DNA from: Bacillus pseudomycoides
Lineage (GTDB): Bacteria > Bacillota > Bacilli > Bacillales > Bacillaceae_G
DNA: 64,000 bases
Direction of reading: 5' to 3'
Assembly (NCBI RefSeq): GCF_002582035.1
Contig: NZ_NUQE01000020.1
Coordinates: 48,290 to 112,289 of the forward strand
The first letter of the stretch is position 1; each line of letters opens with the position of its first letter. The position numbers and the translations under genes are program-made. Under the pieces are notes generated by a model. That model saw only the letters and a list, made by a program, of their open reading frames with translations, did no database searches and was not told the origin of the DNA. This document shows, piece by piece, positions 35,319 to 43,667 of this stretch.

Positions 35319-36386
35319 TTAACATGATGATGGTGTGCGATAAATTGCTGTAACTTCTTTCAACATTTTTGAAAAAGTGAAGTTTTGTAAGTAATGCTCG
35401 CGTCCACATTCTGCTAAGGAATGATATAACTTTTCATCTTGTAATAATTGTGCTAAAGATGCAGCCAATGTTTCTTCCGATCCATATGGTATTAATAGCC
35501 CAGAATGATTATGAACAATTACTTCTGGCAAGCCACCGACATTTGTTGCAATAACAGGTTTTTTCATAGCAATTGCTTCAATGGCGACATAGGATAATCC
35601 TTCATTTTCTGATGGGATTACAATAATGTCATGTTTTGTATATTCTTTTATAATATCGTCTTGAAAGCCTTTTAATGATACATGTTCACATAGTGATAAC
35701 TCTTGAATCATCTCTGTTAACTCTTCTTTTAGCGGTCCTTCACCGATAATATCACAATGCCATTGTAAAGATGGGTGTAGTGCTTTTAGCTTTTTCAAGC
35801 CTTTTAATAAGAATGGTTGTCCTTTTTCTTTGCTAAGCCTTCCGATTACAGCTATTTTTTGGGGAGGATGCTGAGAAAGAGGGGCATCTGTATACGGATC
35901 TGCAACGCCGTTATAAATGACCTTTATCTTTTTTTCTCGTACTCCCTTTTGGCATAGCTGCTCCTTCATAAATTGAGAGATGCAAATGATAGCATCATTA
36001 TAGCGAGTAAAAAAGGAATTGCTCCACTTTAGGTGAAATGACATCGGCACATTTACGTGGTATGTCCAAATAACCCGAACAGGAGCACCTAATAATTTGG
36101 CTAGAATAGCGATATAATTTTCACGTAAAAACTGTGCATGAACAATATCGATTTTTTCTTTTTTTATAATTTTCTTTAATTGCTTAGCAGCCTGTATATC
36201 AAAAGGATGACGCATTTTGATTTGATACATCGGTATGTTTAGTTGTTCAAACTTTTTTAAGAAAGGACCAGGGATAGAGTATACAAGGATACAGTGTTCT
36301 GGACCAACTGATTCCATTAAATCTAGAACGTATTTTTCGGATCCACCATCCCCGATATAATTTAAAAGGTACATAATTTTATTCAT
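35319..36386 (-). CDS. GT4 family glycosyltransferase
   Basis: This 355-residue GT-B enzyme has the N-terminal GGSEKYVLDLMESVGP acceptor side and the C-terminal donor side VIGRLSKEKGQPFLLKGL, then ENEGLSYVAIEAIAMKKPVIATNVGGLPEVI, whose E-x7-E motif and glycine loop are characteristic of GT4 retaining transferases. Likely a cytosolic, membrane-associated sugar transferase for the surface glycan. The start overlaps the end of the upstream flippase gene by 8 bases; the polymerase gene begins 13 bases after its stop, so all three form one operon. Confidence 0.88.
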   Translation of the reverse strand: MNKIMYLLNYIGDGGSEKYVLDLMESVGPEHCILVYSIPGPFLKKFEQLNIPMYQIKMRHPFDIQAAKQLKKIIKKEKIDIVHAQFLRENYIAILAKLLGAPVRVIWTYHVNVPMSFHLKWSNSFFTRYNDAIICISQFMKEQLCQKGVREKKIKVIYNGVADPYTDAPLSQHPPQKIAVIGRLSKEKGQPFLLKGLKKLKALHPSLQWHCDIIGEGPLKEELTEMIQELSLCEHVSLKGFQDDIIKEYTKHDIIVIPSENEGLSYVAIEAIAMKKPVIATNVGGLPEVIVHNHSGLLIPYGSEETLAASLAQLLQDEKLYHSLAECGREHYLQNFTFSKMLKEVTAIYRTPSSC

Positions 36387-37935
36387 TTATATTCTTCCTT
36401 TTACCTAAAAATAGCGACAGCAATTGTTGTAGCTCCTTTATCTTTAATATATAAGTGACGAGTAAGTAAACGATGGCACCAATTGCTATTGCTAATAAGA
36501 TAAGCAACTTTGTATCGTGTGAGAAATGAAGCAGCAGTTTGGAAGTATACAAACTTACAAAAGATGCAACAATACATTTAAGTAAAAAGCCACCGTAGTG
36601 CGAGCTCACCTGTTCTTTCTCTTTCATGAATTTTCGGAGCATCCATAATAGCATGAGTACTGTGCTGGCTGATGCTATTGAAGTGGAAAGAGCTGCACCA
36701 GCTAAACCAATTTTGTTAACGAGTATAATACATAATATAACATTTATAATCATGGAAAGAATCGATGCATACATAATGTATCGATTCAGTTTCAAAGAAA
36801 AAAGCAAGCGATCGAGTAAGTCTTTTAAAGGTTGCATGAGGGCAGCTAACGCATAAAATTGCAGCGCGGTTGCTGTCATTATGATAGAATCTTCCCCAAA
36901 TGCACCATAGTTATAAACAACTTTGACAATTTCCTCTGTAAAAAAGGTGAAATAAATAAAAACAGGAATAAATAAATATAACAGCACCTTTATATTTGTT
37001 TCCATTAATTTCATAAAGTCTTTCCAGTTTGAGTGATTTACGTATTCAACAAATTTAGGATACATAACTGTTAAGACAGGAGCAGCAATTAACCCAAGCG
37101 GAATAAAGTATAGCTTTTGGGAGTAATTAAGAGCTGCGATGGATCCTTCGTTTAATCCGGAGACTAGTGTACGATCTACAAGTAGATTAATTTGAACAGA
37201 TATACTTGTAATAAAAGCAGGAATGCTCAAAGATATCATGGTTTTTAAAGAAGGATCTTTCCAATCAATCATAAATTGATAACGATATCCCTCACGCTTG
37301 GAGGCGAAATAAACGAGTATATTTTGTACGATGTTTCCGACAATAACACCTAATGCTAGTGCATAAATTCCAATCCATTGTACAAGGCAAATAAAAATAA
37401 TAAGTGTAATACCGTTTAATACAACCCATTGCATACTCGTAATACGAAATTTATGTAAACTGTTCAAATAAGCATTAAAAATATCAATCATAAATGTGCA
37501 AAATACAGTCGGAAAAATAATTTGCAATAGATGAGCCGATAATAAAGCTGTTTGCTCAGGGAGCCCATGCGCAAATATTGAAATGAAGAAGCGGGGCTGT
37601 AATTCAATGAGCAAAAGCGGAATGAAAAAAATAAGTAGAACAATGTTTAAAAAGTTATTCATAAAACGATATGCTTTAAGCGGATCTTTTCCTTTTAACT
37701 CCATAAAGATAGGAATGAAAGAAAAGGCGAAAGCCCCTGTAATACCAGTGAAAACAATAGTTGGTATATTTAAAGCTACAACGTATGCATCAACGGCATA
37801 ATTTGTACCGAAGTAAGCTCCAAGTGTTACCTCTTTTGCAAATCCAAGTAGTTTTCCTAAAGCTGTCCCAAGTGTGAAAAATAGTGTTACAATGAGAAAT
37901 CTTTTTGTATTTTCTTGAGATGCCTCTCTACTCAT
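36379..37935 (-). CDS. MurJ-like lipid flippase (MOP superfamily)
   Basis: This 518-residue protein has about fourteen membrane helices. It matches the MurJ/MviN branch of the multidrug-oligosaccharidyl-lipid-polysaccharide superfamily: RFLIVTLFFTLGTALGKLLGFAKEVTLGAYFGT near the start and KMGTNYAVDAYVVALNIP-like segments. It may flip lipid II or a lipid-linked glycan unit. As first gene of an operon with a GT4 and a Wzy-like polymerase, a polysaccharide substrate is more likely than peptidoglycan, but this is inference. Confidence 0.82.
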   Translation of the reverse strand: MSREASQENTKRFLIVTLFFTLGTALGKLLGFAKEVTLGAYFGTNYAVDAYVVALNIPTIVFTGITGAFAFSFIPIFMELKGKDPLKAYRFMNNFLNIVLLIFFIPLLLIELQPRFFISIFAHGLPEQTALLSAHLLQIIFPTVFCTFMIDIFNAYLNSLHKFRITSMQWVVLNGITLIIFICLVQWIGIYALALGVIVGNIVQNILVYFASKREGYRYQFMIDWKDPSLKTMISLSIPAFITSISVQINLLVDRTLVSGLNEGSIAALNYSQKLYFIPLGLIAAPVLTVMYPKFVEYVNHSNWKDFMKLMETNIKVLLYLFIPVFIYFTFFTEEIVKVVYNYGAFGEDSIIMTATALQFYALAALMQPLKDLLDRLLFSLKLNRYIMYASILSMIINVILCIILVNKIGLAGAALSTSIASASTVLMLLWMLRKFMKEKEQVSSHYGGFLLKCIVASFVSLYTSKLLLHFSHDTKLLILLAIAIGAIVYLLVTYILKIKELQQLLSLFLGKRKNINE

Positions 37936-38033
37936 TTATAATCAATTCCTTATTTAAATTTAATTCTTTTTCAAGCATAATTTATTTGTATGTAAAAATC
38001 AAATATATCTTGGTAACATAACTGTTTCCCATG

Positions 38034-38071
38034 AAAAAAGGATATCACCCAATAGGGGGGATATCCTTTTT
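38034..38071. terminator. Strong hairpin terminator upstream of flippase operon
   Basis: AAAAAGGATATCACCC/GGGGGGATATCCTTTTT. It may stop bioY readthrough on the minus strand before the flippase operon. Confidence 0.8.
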
Positions 38072-38142
38072 AGTTCGTGATAAAAGACAGTAATCATTCT
38101 CACCTCTTATAACAATACAATAGTATGAAATAATGGTTTCAC

Positions 38143-38266
38143 TTTATCCCGCTATTCGCGGGCAGTAAAGGATGGAGAAGAGCGGAGAGATAACTGCCCG
38201 TAAAAGCCCGATTGGTTCAACTAACCATCAGTGAAAAACCCCTCACTGATGGAAGTTTCACTTTAT
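38143..38266 (-). repeat. bcr1 repeat, 125-bp subfamily
   Basis: 124 bases with TTTAT at both ends and a shortened centre (GTAAAGGATGGAGAAGAGCGGAG in place of the usual CCCACC...GGTGGG stem). TGGTTTCAC just before it looks like the end of another copy. It provides the bioY stop codon. Confidence 0.92.
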
Positions 38267-38853
38267 GAAGCAAAGCGACTATTCTGATAGGCAGAACGGC
38301 GAACAGCATAGTATATACGAGGTGCAATAACTGCACCGATTATTGTAAAGATGATATCTTTTACAGCAAACCACATCATAACTTTCCAAGCAGCTGCATA
38401 GCTAATATGACCGCCTACCCAGGTGTTTATAGCTAAGTACATATAAGTCGTTCCAATGACATAGACAAGAATGATTCCGACAGCAGAAGCAGCAGCAAAT
38501 GTACCGAATTTTGGGTTTTTAACTCGTTCAACGATTTTACCCGTTACATAAGCAACAACAATGAAAGAAAGAATAAATCCGCCAGTTGGGCTTAATAGAG
38601 TACTAAATCCAGCTTGAAAGCCAGCGAATATAGGTGCTCCTGCAATTCCAACTAGTGCATAAACAATCATAGATAAGGCCCCGATTCGGCTTCCGAGAAG
38701 AAGACCGGCTAAAATAGCAAAGAATGGTTGCATAGAAAGCGGAACACCGGCAACTTGTAGAAATGGTGCCCAAGATGTAATATTTGCACCAATTGCCATA
38801 AGTGCGACAAACATTGCGGCTAGAGCTAAGTCTGATGCACGAAGTTTACTCAT
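38263..38853 (-). CDS. bioY: Biotin transporter S component BioY
   Basis: This 196-residue membrane protein has six helices and the BioY landmarks AAMFVALMAIGANITSWAPFLQVAGVPLSMQPFFAILAGLLLG and VGIAGAPIFAGFQAGFSTLLSPTGGF. It binds biotin and works with an ECF energy module or alone. The start is set at the ATG with GGAGG eight bases before it; this start lies inside the BirA operator, and the longer in-frame start would fall within the operator and promoter. The stop TAA is the first bases of the adjoining bcr1 element. Confidence 0.95.
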   Translation of the reverse strand: MSKLRASDLALAAMFVALMAIGANITSWAPFLQVAGVPLSMQPFFAILAGLLLGSRIGALSMIVYALVGIAGAPIFAGFQAGFSTLLSPTGGFILSFIVVAYVTGKIVERVKNPKFGTFAAASAVGIILVYVIGTTYMYLAINTWVGGHISYAAAWKVMMWFAVKDIIFTIIGAVIAPRIYYAVRRSAYQNSRFAS

Positions 38854-38889
38854 AATGTTAACCTCCAGTTGTTTTGTGGTTAACATTAT
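38852..38889 (-). promoter_or_regulatory. BirA (biotin repressor) operator
   Basis: A perfect 12-base inverted repeat, ATAATGTTAACC and GGTTAACATTAT, with a 14-base spacer. This fits the BirA consensus TTGTTAACC-N14/15-GGTTAACAA. It covers the ribosome site and start codon and reaches the -10 box, so biotin should shut off bioY. Confidence 0.93.
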
Positions 38890-38917
38890 CGTACTGAATG
38901 TATCTATGCATTGTCAA
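38888..38917 (-). promoter_or_regulatory. bioY promoter
   Basis: Minus-strand TTGACA (38912-38917), an 18-base spacer and TACGAT (38888-38893). The -35 lies within the last codons of the upstream DUF3298 gene, and the -10 overlaps the outer edge of the BirA operator. Confidence 0.7.
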
Positions 38918-39647
38918 TTAGAATATTTTGATACTTTGGCTTTAACACTTCGCGAAGCAGCGTATAAGGAATCCGGAATTGTGGAATGCCGCTTACGTAC
39001 GGTGCAATTTCGTACAGTGGGAAATAAATCATGAGATGATCTTGTTCTAAAACATATTTCAGTTTTTTTTCGTTCATCACTTTTTCAGCAGCATCAGGGA
39101 AGAAATTCGCCTTATTTTGCTCAATTTGTCTAGCGATTTCTGTCTTAATAATTGTTTCATATTGACTATCTTTTTGAAATAAATCAGCTAAGCGGAGAGG
39201 TTTATTTTTCTCTACATCGAATGTATTTGCTTTCCATTCGTACATACCATGAGCGCCGCCTGTATATTGATAGTAATTTACATATAGACTGACCAATGGG
39301 AATTTATTCAATCCAACCTTGTAGTCAACATTTGCGATATATGGATGGAACGGGGCACCTGTTTCTTTTGATTGTTCATAATATGTTTTCGCATCTTTTT
39401 CTAAGTTCTTTTTAAATTTGTTCGTGCTTTTTTCATAATACGTATTTAATTTCTTTTGAAATTGTTCATCTGGAATGTTATGGAATTGTGGATAGTTGAA
39501 TTGATATTCAAAATAAGAGTTCTTACCTTTTTGGGTCATAGTATGAACTTTAATTGTAAGGTTAGATGGTTGGGCTGCTATTGCATTTTTTGGTACAATA
39601 GCGATAGAGAAGCAAAAAAATAATAGAATATATAATAGTTTCTTCAT
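38904..39647 (-). CDS. Secreted DUF4163/DUF3298 protein (RsiV-like)
   Basis: This 247-residue protein has a signal peptide (KKLLYILLFFCFSIAIVPKNAIAA) followed by a DUF4163 part (about 30-140) and a DUF3298 part (about 145-240, including YQYTGGAHGMYEWKANTFD and HDLMIYFPLYEIAPYVSGIPQFRIPY-like text). The same domains occur in RsiV and PdaC ectodomains, which bind muropeptides or lysozyme. Here there is no anti-sigma or deacetylase domain, so it is an exported stand-alone receptor-like or inhibitor-like protein. ATG is chosen five codons inside because GGAGG precedes it. Confidence 0.8.
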   Translation of the reverse strand: MKKLLYILLFFCFSIAIVPKNAIAAQPSNLTIKVHTMTQKGKNSYFEYQFNYPQFHNIPDEQFQKKLNTYYEKSTNKFKKNLEKDAKTYYEQSKETGAPFHPYIANVDYKVGLNKFPLVSLYVNYYQYTGGAHGMYEWKANTFDVEKNKPLRLADLFQKDSQYETIIKTEIARQIEQNKANFFPDAAEKVMNEKKLKYVLEQDHLMIYFPLYEIAPYVSGIPQFRIPYTLLREVLKPKYQNILIDNA

Positions 39648-39741
39648 AAAATGTACCTCCATGTATTATAGATTTACTGATAGTTTGAAAAGAAATAGAT
39701 ATTATTATGCATTTTTTGGTAATTCGAAAGGGGATAATCGT

Positions 39742-40119
39742 ATGCCTAAAACATTAATGGAAGCATTAGGTATTGAATTATTAGAAATGACAGAAGAGAA
39801 GGTTGTAGCAACAATGCCAGTACACGGAAGTACGCATCAACCATTCGGTTTTTTACACGGAGGAGCATCTGTCGCTCTAGCAGAAACAGTTGCAAGTGTT
39901 GGTACATATAATTTGATTGATCAAGATAAATATCTGTGCTTCGGTCTTGAAATTAATGCAAATCATATACATTCAAAACGAGAAGGAATTGTAACAGCGA
40001 TCGGAACACCACTTCATAAAGGGAAATCAACAATGGTGTGGGATATTCGGATTATTGATGAAGACAATACTTTAATTTGTATTTCAAGATGTACAATTGC
40101 GGTGAAAGAGAAAAGATAA
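39742..40119 (+). CDS. PaaI/MenI-type hotdog thioesterase
   Basis: This 125-residue hotdog-fold acyl-CoA thioesterase has the family signature FGFLHGGASVALAETVAS (about residues 38-55), whose catalytic acid is the glutamate in ALAE, and H(Q/N)PFGFLHGG for the oxyanion helix. Length and sequence resemble B. subtilis MenI (YuxO), which hydrolyses 1,4-dihydroxy-2-naphthoyl-CoA in menaquinone synthesis, but other acyl-CoAs are possible. Start ATG 39742 has AAAGGGG upstream; in-frame upstream codons lie in the divergent promoter region. Confidence 0.85.
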   Translation: MPKTLMEALGIELLEMTEEKVVATMPVHGSTHQPFGFLHGGASVALAETVASVGTYNLIDQDKYLCFGLEINANHIHSKREGIVTAIGTPLHKGKSTMVWDIRIIDEDNTLICISRCTIAVKEKR

Positions 40120-40153
40120 AAACGATTGCCGATATGGGCAATCGTTTTTATCT
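40119..40153 (+). terminator. Terminator of thioesterase gene
   Basis: AAACGATTGCC/GGGCAATCGTTTTT hairpin. Confidence 0.85.
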
Positions 40154-40217
40154 TTTTCTCGGTGTGATCCAGTGCTAGTGCATGGAATATTCATATGTTG
40201 AATATTGTCGAAGGGTC

Positions 40218-40342
40218 TTTATCCCGCATTAACGGGCAGTACAGGCTGGAAAAGAGCGTGGAAGAAAACTGCCCGTAAAAGCCCGATTGGTGAGAGCTTT
40301 CCATCAGTGAGAAAAGCATCACTGATGGAAGTTTCACTTTAT
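40218..40342 (-). repeat. bcr1 repeat, 125-bp subfamily
   Basis: 125 bases between TTTAT ends, with the CAGGCTGGAAAAGAGCGTGG centre shared with 61372-61496. The hairpin is CCATCAGTGA/TCACTGATGG. Flanking bases (TGTCGAAGCGCCGATATAT on the right) are also shared with that copy. Confidence 0.93.
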
Positions 40343-40373
40343 ATCTTGTCGAAGCGCCGATATATTGAGAAGA

Positions 40374-40408
40374 TGAAAAAAACGACTGCTTTAAGCAGTC
40401 GTTTTCTC
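40374..40408 (-). terminator. Terminator of glyQS
   Basis: AAACGACTGCTT/AAGCAGTCGTTT hairpin with a T-run on the minus strand. Confidence 0.85.
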
Positions 40409-40409
40409 A

Positions 40410-41786
40410 TTAAAACTGGATTTTCTTCTCTAAGAATCCTTTTAGTTCGCTAATTGGCATACGTACTTGTTCCATTGTGTCACGGTCACGTACTGTAACT
40501 GCTTTGTCTTCAACAGAGTCGAAGTCGTAAGTGATACAGAATGGTGTACCGATTTCGTCTTGACGGCGGTAACGTTTACCGATAGAACCTGTTTCATCGA
40601 AGTCCACCATGAAGTCTTTTGCAAGTTCTGCGAACACTTCTTGTGCACCTTCAGATAGCTTTTTAGAAAGCGGCAGGATTGCTGCTTTAAATGGTGCTAA
40701 TGCTGGGTGGAAACGAAGAACTGTACGAGAGTCGTTCTCTAATTGCTCTTCTTCGTATGCATCACATAAGAATGCTAATGTTACGCGGTCTGCGCCAAGA
40801 GATGGCTCGATGCAGTATGGTACGTAACGCTCATTCGTTTGTGGATCTACATAGTTAAAGTCTTCAGTAGAATGCTCCATATGACGGTTTAAGTCAAAGT
40901 CTGTACGAGACGCGATGCCCCAAAGTTCGCCCCAACCAAATGGGAATTTAAATTCGATATCAGTTGTTGCGTTACTGTAATGAGATAATTCTTCTTCACC
41001 GTGGTCGCGAAGACGCATGCTTTCTTCGTTCATACCAAGTGCTAGAAGCCAGTTTTTACAAGTGCTGCGCCAGAATGTGAACCATTCTAAATCATCGCCA
41101 GGTTTGCAGAAGAATTCAAGTTCCATTTGTTCAAACTCACGCGTACGGAATGTAAAGTTACCAGGTGTAATTTCATTACGGAAGCTTTTACCGATTTGGC
41201 CGATACCAAATGGAAGCTTTTTACGCATAGAGCGTTGAACGTTTTTGAAGTTTACGAAAATACCTTGTGCTGTTTCAGGACGAAGGAAAATTTCGTTTGT
41301 GCTAGATTCTGTAACACCTTGGAATGTTTTAAACATTAAGTTGAACTGACGAATTTCAGTGAAGTCTTCGCTGCCGCAATCTGGACATTTTACTTCGTGT
41401 TCTTTCATTAATCCAGCCATTTGATCGAAAGTAAGACCGTCAACGATCATTTCGATGCCTTTTGCATCTAAAGCATCTTCGATTAATTTATCAGCACGGT
41501 GGCGCGCTTTACATTTTTTACAGTCGATCATTGGATCGTTGAAGTTTCCAACGTGACCAGATGCTACCCAAGTTTTTGGGTTCATTAAAATTGCTGCGTC
41601 TAAACCTACGTTATACGGAGATTCTTGAATGAATTTTTTCCACCAAGCTTTTTTCACGTTGTTTTTTAATTCGATACCAAGTGGACCGTAATCCCAAGTA
41701 TTTGCAAGACCGCCGTAAATTTCAGAACCCGGGAAAACAAAACCACGATGCTTTGCTAAGTTTACGATTTGTTCCATTGAAGCCAT
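40410..41786 (-). CDS. glyQS: Glycyl-tRNA synthetase, dimeric class II
   Basis: This 458-residue enzyme charges tRNA-Gly with glycine. Class II motif 2 is visible in [25 protein letters not shown] (near residues 205-230) and motif 3 in [12 protein letters not shown]. Paired cysteines CKKCKARH and CPDCGSEDF form the zinc insertion. [12 protein letters not shown] is the glycine/ATP approach loop. The ATG with GGAGG eight bases upstream gives [16 protein letters not shown]; a longer frame runs into the repeat-containing leader. It is controlled by a T-box riboswitch located about 220 bases upstream. Confidence 0.95.
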   Translation of the reverse strand: MASMEQIVNLAKHRGFVFPGSEIYGGLANTWDYGPLGIELKNNVKKAWWKKFIQESPYNVGLDAAILMNPKTWVASGHVGNFNDPMIDCKKCKARHRADKLIEDALDAKGIEMIVDGLTFDQMAGLMKEHEVKCPDCGSEDFTEIRQFNLMFKTFQGVTESSTNEIFLRPETAQGIFVNFKNVQRSMRKKLPFGIGQIGKSFRNEITPGNFTFRTREFEQMELEFFCKPGDDLEWFTFWRSTCKNWLLALGMNEESMRLRDHGEEELSHYSNATTDIEFKFPFGWGELWGIASRTDFDLNRHMEHSTEDFNYVDPQTNERYVPYCIEPSLGADRVTLAFLCDAYEEEQLENDSRTVLRFHPALAPFKAAILPLSKKLSEGAQEVFAELAKDFMVDFDETGSIGKRYRRQDEIGTPFCITYDFDSVEDKAVTVRDRDTMEQVRMPISELKGFLEKKIQF

Positions 41787-41817
41787 TTTCCATTCCTCCT
41801 TGAAAGGTAACGTATTG

Positions 41818-41866
41818 GCGATGAAGGATAGAGCGGTACTTGTAGAAGCGATAATTAGGGATGATC
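41818..41866 (+). repeat. Inverted partial copy of the T-box stem I arm
   Basis: GCGATGAAGGA (41818-41828), GTACTTG and AGGGATG, in this order on the plus strand, repeat the minus-strand T-box arm at 42149-42200. In the glyQS transcript this stretch is therefore partly antisense to stem I. Confidence 0.6.
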
Positions 41867-42002
41867 CGCTTCCGCTTTTCAATAGATCCAGCTCCAGTGG
41901 CTAGAATATTCGGTGGCTTCGCTTCTTCCGCCGAGGCCAAAAGCGCCTCTATGTCAGAAGCTCCATCCCCCTCACATTCTGAGCGAGCCACTTCTGCTTT
42001 TC
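41867..42002 (+). repeat. R2 repeat in the glyQS leader
   Basis: CCAGCTCCAGTGGCTAGAAT...GAGCGAGCCACTTCTGCTTTTC is a copy of the second interspersed repeat; a partial R2 end (CCGCTTCCGCTTTTC, 41867-41881) precedes it. It lies between the T-box terminator and the glyQS start. Confidence 0.75.
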
Positions 42003-42004
42003 AA

Positions 42005-42204
42005 TAAAAAAAACGCTCGTCTCTAGGCTTATTTAGCCTAGGGACGAGCGTTTGCCCGCGGTTCCACCCTAGTTGACACACAAAATTGTATGTCCACTTT
42101 ATATTGTATTGCTCGGGACTGCCTTTTTCCTTGCAGTTCCAGGCTTTCACCATCCCTGAATCGCTTCGTTTTTGCAAGTACTTATTTGTCCTTCATCGCT
42201 ACCA
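42005..42204 (-). ncRNA. Glycine T-box riboswitch
   Basis: The minus strand contains the T-box sequence AGGGTGGAACCGCGGG (42055-42070), stem I with the AGTA motif opposite GGC, and a strong terminator (ACGAGCG arms near 42013-42052 with a T-run). The specifier triplet GGC (42121-42123) is a glycine codon and matches the downstream gene. Uncharged tRNA-Gly should favour the antiterminator and transcription of glyQS. Confidence 0.96.
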
Positions 42205-42226
42205 TATTTAAAAAATAGATGACCAT

Positions 42227-42255
42227 ATTCTATCATGTTCTCTTCTAATTCACAA
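42227..42255 (-). promoter_or_regulatory. glyQS T-box promoter
   Basis: Minus-strand TTGTGA (42250-42255), a 17-base spacer and TAGAAT (42227-42232). Confidence 0.65.
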
Positions 42256-42313
42256 TAGAGAGAAGCGTTTAGCGTAATATATGCAGTATCTGTTATGTAG
42301 TATAGCCTAAAAC

Positions 42314-42997
42314 CTACTGCACAAATACATCTTTAATATGTTTAGTGGCTTCCCGTTTACTAAGCGGTGCAAGATGATGGGTTTGTACGAATTCCCATAC
42401 AGCTTCTGGATTTGTTTTTGCGTATTCTCGAAGTACCCAGCCGATTGCTTTTTGAATGAAAAATTCTTTTGAGTGACTGAGCTGCTCGATTAACGAGAAG
42501 AGAAGTTTTGTATCTGTTTTTTCTTTATACTTTAGCTGGAATAAAAGACATGTCCGCTGTAGCCACATATTGTCAGACGCCATCCACTTTTGCACATACG
42601 GTTCGATTAAATGTGGATGCGCCGCCAAGATAAGGCCGACAAAATGACTTGCAAGCATATCCACAGAATCCCACCATGATTTTGTAGTAATGAGCTCTTC
42701 TAACAGTGGTAAATGAGTTTCATTTAATTGTTTGCGATATTTATCTAATAGAGTTAAAGCGACCATTTGGAATTCTCGTTCTGGCAGTGCCCATAGTTCG
42801 TGAAGAATAACAGGAAGTTCTGCTGCTTTTGGTGCTTCGTTGCTTTGTAGTACTTCACGAAATAACTGTTTTCGCTCCGGTGTTTGAATGCCGAGAAACG
42901 GAAAGTGATTTTTCATATAACGTTCCATCGATTCTGCTTTTTCACGGTTGCGATGTGATTCAAAGTGTTTTTGTAAGCTTTCGGTGAATGGATGCAT
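42314..42997 (-). CDS. alkD: DNA-7-methylguanine glycosylase AlkD
   Basis: This 227-residue HEAT-repeat DNA glycosylase (ALK superfamily) removes bulky or cationic alkylated purines without base flipping. The residues known to matter in B. cereus AlkD are all present at the same numbers: W109 and D113 in KSWWDSVD, R148 in WLQRTC and W187 in IGWVLREY. The opening HPFTESLQKHFESHRNREKAE is also AlkD-like. Start ATG is followed by a normal-length protein. It is encoded just upstream of the glyQS leader on the same strand but has its own ribosome site, AGGAGTG. Confidence 0.92.
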   Translation of the reverse strand: MHPFTESLQKHFESHRNREKAESMERYMKNHFPFLGIQTPERKQLFREVLQSNEAPKAAELPVILHELWALPEREFQMVALTLLDKYRKQLNETHLPLLEELITTKSWWDSVDMLASHFVGLILAAHPHLIEPYVQKWMASDNMWLQRTCLLFQLKYKEKTDTKLLFSLIEQLSHSKEFFIQKAIGWVLREYAKTNPEAVWEFVQTHHLAPLSKREATKHIKDVFVQ

Positions 42998-43137
42998 ATG
43001 TTCACTCCTTATTTTTATTTTTCTATTTAAGTGTAACGCTTTTTGGACGAGATAAAAATTTTTTTATTCGCTTCTTAATACTTTCCGTTACGAATATATA
43101 GAAAAAGAATAGAACGAACATAGAAGGAGGCATCAAG

Positions 43138-43626
43138 ATGGGAGATCAAGTTGTAATAAGCGGTTCAGCAGATGACGGAATTATAGCAGGTTTTTTCGCG
43201 TTAGGACTTATTTTTATTATTATCTTTTTAGTTTGGGCTGTGGCAGCATATTTATTAACTGCCTTTGCGCTGTATAACATGGCAAAGGCTGAGGGCCTGG
43301 AAGATTCCTTTTTTGCATTTATCCCATTTTTAAATTGTAAAACATGGGGAGACTTAATTGGAAAGAAATTACCACAATTTATGCAGCCGCAATCGGGTTG
43401 GAAATTAATCGGTGTATATGTAGCCTGTTTTATTATCGGATGGATTCCATTTTTAAATGTTGTATCATCAATTTTGTTATTTGTATTAGGAGTTTATGTC
43501 ACCTATTTATTATTAGAAAGATACACAACAAATGCAGTGCTATATACATTTCTACACATTATTACATGTTCTATTTTTCTTCCGATTCATTTATTCATTA
43601 TCCGAAATAAAGAACCGAGATATTGA
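43138..43626 (+). CDS. Hypothetical four-helix membrane protein
   Basis: This 162-residue protein has about four hydrophobic segments (residues ~17-48, 60-70, 87-120 and 130-152) and a short polar N-terminus. A conserved-looking LYNMAKAEGLEDSFFAFIPFLNCKTWGDLIGKK loop follows the first hairpin; similar (L/F)IPFLN motifs occur in DUF-type proteins near protease or transport genes. Function is not known to me. Start ATG has GGAGG seven bases upstream. It converges with the ion transporter gene over a shared terminator. Confidence 0.7.
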   Translation: MGDQVVISGSADDGIIAGFFALGLIFIIIFLVWAVAAYLLTAFALYNMAKAEGLEDSFFAFIPFLNCKTWGDLIGKKLPQFMQPQSGWKLIGVYVACFIIGWIPFLNVVSSILLFVLGVYVTYLLLERYTTNAVLYTFLHIITCSIFLPIHLFIIRNKEPRY

Positions 43627-43629
43627 GGA

Positions 43630-43667
43630 GAAGAAAAAACGGAAGGGGGATCCCTTCCGTTTTTTCT
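43630..43667. terminator. Bidirectional terminator
   Basis: AAAAACGGAAGGG/CCCTTCCGTTTTTT perfect hairpin between converging genes. Confidence 0.9.

Noticed and set aside
40205-40453. A reading frame across the bcr1 copy, with a near-twin at 61311-61553, encoding similar peptides (KSPIGESFPSVR...)
   Set aside because: The similarity comes from the DNA repeat. Several differences between the copies change amino acids, there is no ribosome site, and the frames run through repeat and terminator sequence.
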